From Trematomus loennbergii (lineage: Eukaryota; Chordata; Actinopteri; Perciformes; Nototheniidae): a stretch of DNA of 64,000 bases. Location of the stretch: the NCBI GenBank assembly GCA_012861695.1, contig JAAOOA010000012.1:479001-543000 (forward strand), given 5' to 3'. A model generated the notes under the pieces. The model made no database searches. It worked only from the letters and a program-made list of their open reading frames with translations, and was not told where the DNA came from. The position numbers and the translations under genes are program-made. This document shows, piece after piece, positions 56,401 through 64,000 of this stretch (position 1 is its first letter; each line of letters begins with the position of its first letter).

Positions 56401-59400
56401 TAAATATACCTTATATAGGTATGGCCCTACAATATATCATTTTAATATAGCATGATAGGTGTCCTTTAAGTAAAAATAATGTGCGCGATTGCTCGGTGTT
56501 TCGGCTCAGCCCCAAATATTGAATGCTTGGTCAATTAAACAAACAGACAGACAACAAACCAAAGAACATAACTTCCTCTGATGAGCTAATTATCCCCAGA
56601 CTCTGCAGTCTGCCGCAGCTCTGCAGGATATTTTACCTTCTTTCAGCTTCTTGTTATATTTTTCTTACCTGCAACTCTATGGTTTTGGATCAGTCTTAAT
56701 GCTCTCATCAGCTTGTTTTTAGGAGAAGAGCATAACTGTACACTTTCTGCTTGGCACCTTATAGCCGAGAGACAATGCTAGCGGCTAACTATTGAACATA
56801 GTATAGCAGCAGCTTAAGAACCAGGTATATCCCACAGGAATTGGTAGGGACCAAAACAGTGAATAGAGTGAATATTGTACTTGTTGCTGTGATTTACTTT
56901 GTTTGCTAGAGTCACTAAATGTATGTACTTTTGTAGGGCCTGTTTTGACGAGCTCCAGATGAGGAATGTGATGGTGTGGCTGGTACTGGACTACGTCTGT
57001 GATGGAGTCTATATCTTGGATATAGCTGTTCGTCTCCACACAGGTACTGAAAAGACTAATTTCCATTACTACATAAACATTTTTGATTAGAAACTCTGTT
57101 CTGGATTGTTGTTTTAACTGATACCCTAATGCTTTAGTTTATTTGTGTTTCTAATGTATTTAAAGGTTTCTTGGATCAAGGCTTGATGGTAAAAGACATG
57201 CGGCGTCTGAGAGAATCCTACATTCAAACCTTGCAGTGTAAGCTTGACATTTGCTCCATCCTCCCAACCGACCTCCTGTACCTGGCTGTTGGAATGAGCT
57301 ACACTCCTCTTCTTCGATTCAACCGCCTGCTGCGTCTGTCACGTCTGTTCGAGTGGTTTGAACGTACAGAAACACGAACGGGCTACCCCAACGCTTTCCG
57401 CATCTGTAAGCTGGTTCTGTACATCCTGGTGATCATCCACTGGAACGCCTGTGGATACTACAGCTTTTCCAAGGTCCTTGGACTGGGATCTGACTCTTGG
57501 GTTTATCCCAATGCATCTGATCCGGAGTTTGGCACCCTGACCAGAAGTTACATATACTGTCTGTACTGGTCCACTCTGACCCTGACCACCATTGGAGAGA
57601 CTCCTCCTCCAGTTAGAGATGAGGAATATTTGTTTCTGATTTTTGACTTTCTGGTAAGTCAATATTTCCTTAGCTGATATTGTCTTACCTTAAATTATCC
57701 ATAAATTCATTTTACTGTAAGGATCCCAGTTGTTCCAGTCCATCAATACAGCTAATACCAATATTTCTGTCCTAGGTTGGTGTTCTGATTTTTGCCTCCA
57801 TTGTGGGTAATGTTGGAGCCATGATCTCCAATATGAACGCCACAAGAGCAGCGTTTCAGAGCCGCGTTGACACCTTGAAACACTACATGCAATTCAGGCA
57901 TGTAAGCAAGGTGCTAGAGCAGCGCGTCATTCGTTGGTTTGACTACCTCTGGACCAATCAAAAGACAATAGATGAACAGGAAGTGCTGCGCAGCCTGCCC
58001 AATAAACTGAGAGCTGAGATTGCTATTAATGTTCACCTGGACACACTGAAGAAGGTAAAGACACTTGGACAGTGTGACACAATTCCATTTAGCCTCTTTT
58101 CTGTAGTATTTCTGTTGAGAGTATCATAAAAGGCCACAGTATCATTCTTAGAGTTTGGCTAAAACACAACGTTGTCTTAAATGCTACATTGTCATTTAAA
58201 CACTGTCTGTTGGAATTGGTTAACAGTGTCATTTAAATGTTTTTGTTTTAATTTTTGCACCATCATTACTTGTAAGCTCCTCAACATTATTGTTGTGTCC
58301 ATGTGTGTTTGAATAAAGGTGCGTATTTTCCAAGACTGTGAGGCAGGTCTCCTCGTAGAACTGGTTTTAAAACTTCGACCGCAGGTTTTCAGTCCTGGAG
58401 ACTACATCTGTAGGAAGGTTAGTATTCACTTTACCTCTTCTGGTACTAAAGAGATACAATGAATTGCTTTTGCTGTAGTACTGTCTTGAATGTATTAAAG
58501 TGACTGTTTACCGTACAGTGGTCATACCATATTAAGCTACACAGAGACCAAAACTTTTTTTTAATACTGAACTGTACACATGTTAAATTGAGCAGTTTAT
58601 CATTGGGCTCTTTCGAGATTGACTGTCTAGCTTACTGTGAAAGGTTTACGTAAGCAATACGATAATACAGACAAAACCAAAACTGGGCACCAAGACTGGG
58701 CAACACAATGTTAGCGACTTGTCAATCACAAGATAGCTACCCTGCTTTTTCATATATTGAACTCCAAGTGGGACCATCATTTACTAAATGAACATCATGC
58801 TGTATTAAAGAAGACATGAAACTAGTGTTTTGGACAATACATTAATTATGAAAATGTTTACTGACGTGATAAATTAAGTGACAAGTAGGGTAATTTTCTC
58901 ATAGACATCTATACAATCAAACTTCTTTGATGTATATATGTGCTATACATACGGTAGTGCTAAGTGTAGCACTAGTATTAACAGCATTACTCTGCCATTT
59001 TGTTGAAAGGACAATATTGTAAGTCCTGATATATATCCTCATTCCTTTTTTCTTCCAAGGGTGATGTGGGTAAGGAGATGTACATCATTAAAGATGGCCA
59101 GCTGGCAGTGGTGGGGGAGGATGGAGTCACCCAGTTTGCTGTTCTGACATCAGGAAGCTGTTTCGGGGAAATCAGCATCTTGAACATCAGCGGCAGCAAG
59201 ATGGGGAACCGTCGTACGGCTAACATCCGCAGTCTGGGATACTCAGACCTCTTCTGCCTTTCAAAACAAGACCTGATGGAGGCGCTTCAGGAGTTCCCCC
59301 ATGCCAGGGCCCAGCTAGAGCAGAGGGGGCGGGACATCCTGCAGAAGGAGGGGCTTCTGGAGGAAGTGAATGTGTCTGCAGGGGAGGAGCTTGAGGAGAA

Positions 59401-59698
59401 GGTGGAGAGGCTGGAAACCAGTCTGGACCGGCTACAGGTCAGTTTACTACTTCTGCAGGTTTAATGCTACGCTACAGCCACTACAATAATGCTGATTATT
59501 AACAATGACCTTGTTTTTCAGACGTGTTTGGCCCGTCTGCAGAGTGAGTTCAACTCTTCCCAGCTTCGACTAAAACAGCGGATCACAAACCTCGAAACCA
59601 ACATCACCACAGTGTGCACAGGCAGCGGCTTCCTGTCAGACGGAAACGAGAGTGTTTTCGGTGACGGTGTGCGCAGTGAAATCAACATCCGGCTCTGA
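53425..59698 (+). CDS. cnga3: Cyclic-nucleotide-gated channel alpha subunit, cone type (CNGA3-like), 10 coding exons
   Basis: This is a plasma-membrane cation channel subunit opened by cGMP; CNGA3 is the cone phototransduction channel. Exons: 53425-53513, 54343-54453, 54616-54801, 54900-55010, 56937-57043, 57166-57653, 57776-58054, 58319-58417, 59060-59437, 59522-59698. All phases fit, giving 674 residues (human CNGA3 about 694). S1 begins near residue 145 ([16 protein letters not shown]). S2-S4 follow, with [17 protein letters not shown] as the S4-type segment. The pore carries [12 protein letters not shown]. The C-linker has [20 protein letters not shown] and the cyclic-nucleotide pocket has FGEISIL and NRRTANI. 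A leucine-zipper coiled coil ([16 protein letters not shown]...) follows. [20 protein letters not shown] and GKEMYII favour CNGA3 over CNGA1/2. Introns interrupt the channel core at four places (FDFL/VGVL, LKK/VRIF, CRK/GDVG, RLQ/TCLA), unlike the single large last exon I recall for mammals, so a divergent paralogue is possible. Confidence 0.9.
53517..53560. repeat. (CA)n tract after CNG channel coding exon 1
   Basis: It starts four bases inside the intron after the GTAC donor at 53514, with CC and AT interruptions. Confidence 0.93.
55479..56465 (-). mobile_element. TTAA-flanked MITE, family A, copy 3 (987 bp)
   Basis: TTAA lies at 55475-55478 and 56466-56469. The ends are AGGGGACCTATCATGC and GCATGATAGGTGTCCT. 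It is a near-identical, opposite-orientation match to copy 4, and lies in the channel gene's intron 4. Confidence 0.92.
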
Positions 59699-59855
59699 AA
59701 GAGAGACTATGAAAATATGTGGGAATAGAACAAAGAATCTCACAAAATACTTACTGCGTTTTTTGTTAATTCGCAAAAATGTATGTACATAAATGTGTGC
59801 GTTTACGTATTACCGTATTATTTCATAGCTATTTTAAAGTTTGTTGGTTACTTAA

Positions 59856-60843
59856 AGGACACCTATCATGCTATATTGAAATGATATATTGTAGGGCCAC
59901 ACCTATATAAGGTATATTTATACGTTTCTGTTTTCAAAATACCAAACAGATCATGCATTTTAGCCATGCCTCATTTCGCTCTATTTGCTGTTCTCCAGCC
60001 CTGTTTTTGCAGGGGCTGATTCTGTGAGCTGCAGCTGACCACGCCCCCCTGCAGGAGAGTGCTCTGATCAAGTCAGAAGAGGGGGAGAAAAAGAGATCTC
60101 CGTCCTCCGTGTTTTATTATATTATTATATAGAGTCGTTATTCATTTGTTTTAAAGCTCAATAAATAACAAAGAAGATCTTTGACCGGCACTTTTCTAAT
60201 TTTGTCCGTAAGATTTAAACTTTAACGGACATCTTGACCGGTGAAAGAAAACCTAACTGAAACTCTGCCGCACGGTCCCCTCGTTCCTTGGAAGAGGCGG
60301 AGAGGTGGGTGTTTGTCATCTGCTGGTGGACTAACCGGAGAGAATTACAGTGCTTGCCTCGACGGGGAGGGATTGCATTGAATTACAGCAGCAGGAGCAA
60401 ACGCTTGCCTCGGGGAGGGAGAAAAAAAGCCACAGCGGGAATAAACAGAAGGGAAACCAAGGAAACCATGGCAACCATGCGCGGGAAGTCTTCTTCGCTG
60501 CTTTTGTGACAGACTACAGCGCCACTTACAGGCCTGGCATATGTACTACAGCGTCTCCAGCGCTTTCGAGCGGCAATGGCCGGCCGTGGCCCAACCCCAC
60601 ATTCCCCTGATAGGTGGAGAGTTGGCCCAATAGCCGTAGCGCCACCGTCCTGACATCAGTAACGTGTTCAAATCTGGATCAGTTTTTATCAGATCCGTTG
60701 CAGCCCCGTTTTTAGAGATTTGGGTATGGAGGAAAATAGAGAGGGTTGTGTTTTCTGACACTTGGTGAGTTCCCTGGAACACCGGGGACACATATTCATG
60801 TATAAAAGACGTACAAAAGTGCATTTTGCATGATAGGTCCCCT
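59856..60843 (+). mobile_element. TTAA-flanked MITE, family A, copy 4 (988 bp)
   Basis: TTAA lies at 59852-59855 and 60844-60847. The ends are AGGACACCTATCATGC and GCATGATAGGTCCCCT. It starts only 157 bases after the channel stop codon. No AATAAA lies between the stop and the element, so the 3' UTR may run into it (an AATAAATAACAA occurs inside near 60160). Confidence 0.92.
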
Positions 60844-60847
60844 TTAA

Positions 60848-61118
60848 CTTTTTACACAATTTCTTCAAAGGAGTATGAGAACATATCTGTGTACTGTTTA
60901 ATGTATTCTAATGCTACTAAATGTATCACTGCTTTGTGTCTCACAAACACAAGTTGCAGACACACAATTAAGATAAATAAAGTAAAATAAATATTTTAAT
61001 AACTAACATATCTAAACCAATACACTACTATGGAACACAATTTCTCATGCCTCAACAGGTGTCTTAAATTATGTATTTTTCCACTAGGGGGCAAAATATC
61101 GGGCAAAAAGTGGTACTT
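60848..61118. other. Spacer, nothing recognised
   Basis: It is AT-rich with several AATAAA-type words (60966-60990) that could serve as late polyadenylation signals for the channel gene. No gene was recognised. Confidence 0.35.
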
Positions 61119-61863
61119 ATGGCGCATTTCCACTACAGCGCGGAGCACGGTTTAAGCGTGCCGTTTTTGGTTGCGTTTCCACTAGGCGTAGTACTGGCTA
61201 CCCGGTACTATTTCACAGTTTTTCTGGCCTCGATAAAATCGAGTCTTAGCCAGACAACCAGGCTGAGTCGGGCTGAGTATGCTAAACTAGAGAGAGAATC
61301 GCTGGCAAGGGGGCTACAACTACAACAAATGGACATATTTGACCGTGATTTAATTGTAATACACGTTTCAAAATGATGCCGAAGTAACAACATACTGATA
61401 CCGGTTAGTAAAAACCATGAATTAATGCTTTGACAAGTCTGCAGACAGACGGCAGGCGAAAAACCTTTTAAAATGCGTGTTTCTAAATGGATTGGCTAAG
61501 CTAACGCAGTATATGCTCCGACCGTCCACACTCACAACAACGGCCTATACAGACATAAATAAACCAGCGACTGTATTCGCCATGACACAGGCAGTCTGTG
61601 GTTTGTACTTGTTTAACTTTTGTCTAGTTTCTGAACAGATATGAGGAGCTGTGAGCTTGAGTGCTAACAGCTAACGGCTGATGTTGTTTTTCTGTGGTTC
61701 GCATTGAAGATGACGTCACAGCTCCGCCTACACTGCGTTACTATAGTTACTGCCCCAGCTACTAAACTGTAATAGAAACGCAGCATAAAGTGAGCCTGGC
61801 CTAACAAGGCCTAACTATACCGTACTAAGCCGAGCGAGGCCCTGCAATGGAAATGCGCCATTA
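61119..61863. mobile_element. MITE with ATGGCGCATTTCCA ends
   Basis: The left end TATGGCGCATTTCCACT at 61119 is matched by the right end TGGAAATGCGCCATTA (61848-61863). Further partly paired blocks include GTAGTACTGGCTACCCGGTA near 61187 and TAACTATACCGTACTAAGCC near 61811. There is no coding frame. The superfamily is uncertain. Confidence 0.7.
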
Positions 61864-61925
61864 GATGCATCAAAGCATTATAACTTGACAACATAATATC
61901 CATGGATTCTTCTATTTATCCATCC

Positions 61926-62069
61926 GTAGCCCCGTTTTTAGAGATTTGGATATGGAGGAAAAGAGAGAGGGTTGTGTTTTCTGACACTTGGTGAGTTCCC
62001 TGACACACCGGGGACACATATTCATGTATAAAAGACGTACAAAAGTGCATTTTGCATGATAGGTCCCCT
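61926..62069 (+). mobile_element. Family A MITE, right-end fragment (copy 5)
   Basis: It matches the last 144 bases of copies 1 and 4 (GTTTTTAGAGATTTGG...GCATGATAGGTCCCCT), followed by TTAA at 62070-62073. The left part is absent, so this is a truncated copy. Confidence 0.88.
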
Positions 62070-62073
62070 TTAA

Positions 62074-62998
62074 GAAAAGATATTAAACAAAATGCCTCTT
62101 GAGGGCATGAAGAGACAAAAACTTGTCAAAAAGTCAACCTAGCTCCCAATAGTCTCCCATGTTAAATTTCTCCAGATCTTTTTTCAGACCACAAAGAAGT
62201 ACACTTTAAACACACTGCTCCCATCTCCATATTTTACACACAAAACCCAAAATAAATAAACCATATATCATTACATTGGGGTTCCCTGATGCTCATGGTC
62301 TGGTCGTTTTTTTGATAGGAGCCATAGTTCTTGAACATGTGGCAAAATTGTCAGATATAATCCTCAATGCATTCTTAATGGGACTCACTGCTGCAGTTGG
62401 TTACTGTTAGGGAATCATTTGCTTAGGTATTCAACCTTCGACACAGTTCATAATTTTCTCTTCTCACTGTCTCCTTTCCCATGGCATAGGTCTACGGCCT
62501 TGGGTATTGCTGCTATCTCTCTTAAGGAGGGGCAGCTTGGGCGCATTGTTGTTGCCAGTCTATGACAGAGCACAAGCCGCCATGAGGTAGTTTACTGTTC
62601 AGGGACGTAGGTTCCCTGACGCACATTCTTTTCTATGGACGAGAGCTCTAGTTAGATTCAGGGTCCATATTGCTTTAGTCTCACTGATAAAGAATGTTGA
62701 TTATTACACTCCGAACTAGTTAAAACATCAAGCTGCAGAAGAGTTCTTCAGAATTGGTTTGGCAACCGCTGTGTCAACTCGTGACACACCACCTGTCTTG
62801 TCAATTCTCCGGCCGTAACTCCAAATAAACCGTCAGTGTTTGCCATCAAAGCTCCAGCTCTCCTTGTGCCTCTCTGAGTCCTGTTTTTCTTGAGAAGTTT
62901 CCCCCACAGTTACCATGGTGTTGCTGGGCAGATTGGGGCCACACACCTGAGTGACATCATCTAATCAGAGCAGACATGCCCACCAACAGACTGGTACA
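62074..62998. other. No gene or repeat recognised
   Basis: There is no splice-supported coding exon, RNA gene or recognised transposon. The stretch is moderately GC-balanced unique-looking sequence. CCCTGATGCTCATGG/CCCTGACGCACATTC-like words recur near 62287 and 62613, but they are too short to define a repeat. Confidence 0.35.
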
Positions 62999-63053
62999 CA
63001 CACACACGTGCACGCACACACGCACGCACGCACACACGCACGCACACACACAC
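62999..63053. repeat. (CA)n/(CG-CA) microsatellite
   Basis: CA repeats with many CG interruptions (ACGCACGCACGCACACACGC). Confidence 0.9.
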
Positions 63054-63498
63054 TCTAACAGGCCAAAGGCCTTTGCCCCGCTAACCATTGTTTTTATCGG
63101 AAAACCTCCCATTTATTGACGTCAGACATCTAATTTTGTTTTTCTACACCTCACACTCCCCAAAACCACACACCCCTTCAAAATAAAAGCCCTATAGAGG
63201 TAATGCTACTTGAACTTATACTACTACATACATCTGATATATTTAACTCCTTCAGCCTACTTTCAGCTACAGAAACCATTCAACTATTACATTATTCAGC
63301 TATTTCTGCATTTTCAGTTAAATTCAGCAACAAATGTACACAGTTTACAGCATTCACACGCATTTTCAGCAGGAAATGCATTTTGTAGTTGTTAGTAATA
63401 TACTGTATCAACAGATTCATGAAAATACTATTAAATACTACCTCTTAAATGGAACATTTATTTTGAGCATGAATGAATTACTTTGAATAATGCTACAT

Positions 63499-63500
<2 letters not shown>
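63054..63500. other. No gene recognised
   Basis: AT-rich stretch without exon-like frames. Overlapping short words with CAGCTA and TTCAGC recur between 63255 and 63375 without forming a clear array. Confidence 0.35.
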
Positions 63501-63538
<38 letters not shown>

Positions 63539-63554
63539 TGTGTGTGTGTGTGTG

Positions 63555-63600
<46 letters not shown>

Positions 63601-63619
63601 TGTGTGTGTGGTGTGTGTA
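63501..63619. repeat. (GT)n microsatellite
   Basis: The GT tract is about 119 bp with four GG or TT interruptions. Confidence 0.97.
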
Positions 63620-64000
63620 CGTGAATTACCATAACAACCCCCTCTAATGTAGTGCTCTGCAGCCATGTCAGTAAGTGACTAGGGACCAAAGTCCAACATC
63701 ACATGACGACAAGAATTCAGGAAGTGACTTTTAAGGAACGCGTGGAAAGTGTGTTAAATCACTGTGTAAAAAAGGTAGAAAAATCTGCTTCTCTTACTTT
63801 CACTTCTGTCTCTTTATTGTTTAAATCGTCTTTGTGTTATGTCCCACTCTGATCCCCCTTGTGCATGTTTATTTCCCTATCCCTAGCATCTAGTTTTCAT
63901 TTCCCTTTTTTAGGAGTGTGTGTTGATAATTTTTTCTCTCAGTGTTTGCCCTTTATCTCCCGGTCCCAGTTTGATCTTTGTAAATTAGATCAGGAGAGAT
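63620..64000. other. No gene recognised
   Basis: The sequence from the end of the GT tract to the window edge has no recognisable exon or repeat. TC-rich patches occur after 63780. Confidence 0.3.

Overview
This window is nuclear DNA from a ray-finned fish, most likely a percomorph teleost; I cannot name the species. The evidence is spliced vertebrate genes with short exons, abundant long (CA)n/(GT)n tracts, teleost-type DIRS and LINE remnants, and many short terminal-inverted-repeat elements (MITEs). Four protein-coding genes are visible, and I traced their exons by splice sites, reading phase and recalled human protein sequences.

Layout: (1) 1396-4754, minus strand: the first six coding exons of polr1a (largest subunit of RNA polymerase I), leaving the window on the left. 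(2) 4755-5098: a compact head-to-head promoter. (3) 5099-23085, plus strand: ptcd3 (mitochondrial small-ribosomal-subunit PPR protein, mS39), 23 coding exons. Its second intron holds a degraded 4.4 kb DIRS retrotransposon, nested in a LINE tail that is itself nested in an older element. (4) 23.1-32.7 kb: intergenic, with scattered repeats and a CpG-rich candidate promoter/first exon near 28.9 kb. (5) 32749-48294, plus strand: a plastin (fimbrin) gene closest to I-plastin, 15 coding exons, with introns packed with TTAA-flanked MITEs and one hAT-type element. (6) 48.3-53.4 kb: intergenic, with a 1.4 kb TTAA-flanked element and a 1 kb minisatellite. (7) 53425-59698, plus strand: a cone-type cyclic-nucleotide-gated channel alpha subunit (cnga3-like), 10 coding exons. 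(8) 59.7-64 kb: repeats and unassigned sequence.

The genes do not form one pathway. The polr1a-ptcd3 pair couples cytosolic rRNA synthesis with a mitochondrial ribosome component through one shared promoter, and I recall the same neighbour pair on human chromosome 2. Plastin bundles actin, and the CNG subunit is a phototransduction channel.

The most notable observations are: three separate one-base (G) frame breaks in ptcd3 while the other three genes are intact; a DIRS element whose internal complementary region still records the joined ends of the element; a 0.74 kb pure pyrimidine tract abutting a ptcd3 splice acceptor; a consistent strand rule for dinucleotide repeats at intron edges; and a group of TTAA-flanked MITEs, including a near-kilobase inverted pair around the 3' half of the CNG gene. 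I found no undescribed multi-gene system.
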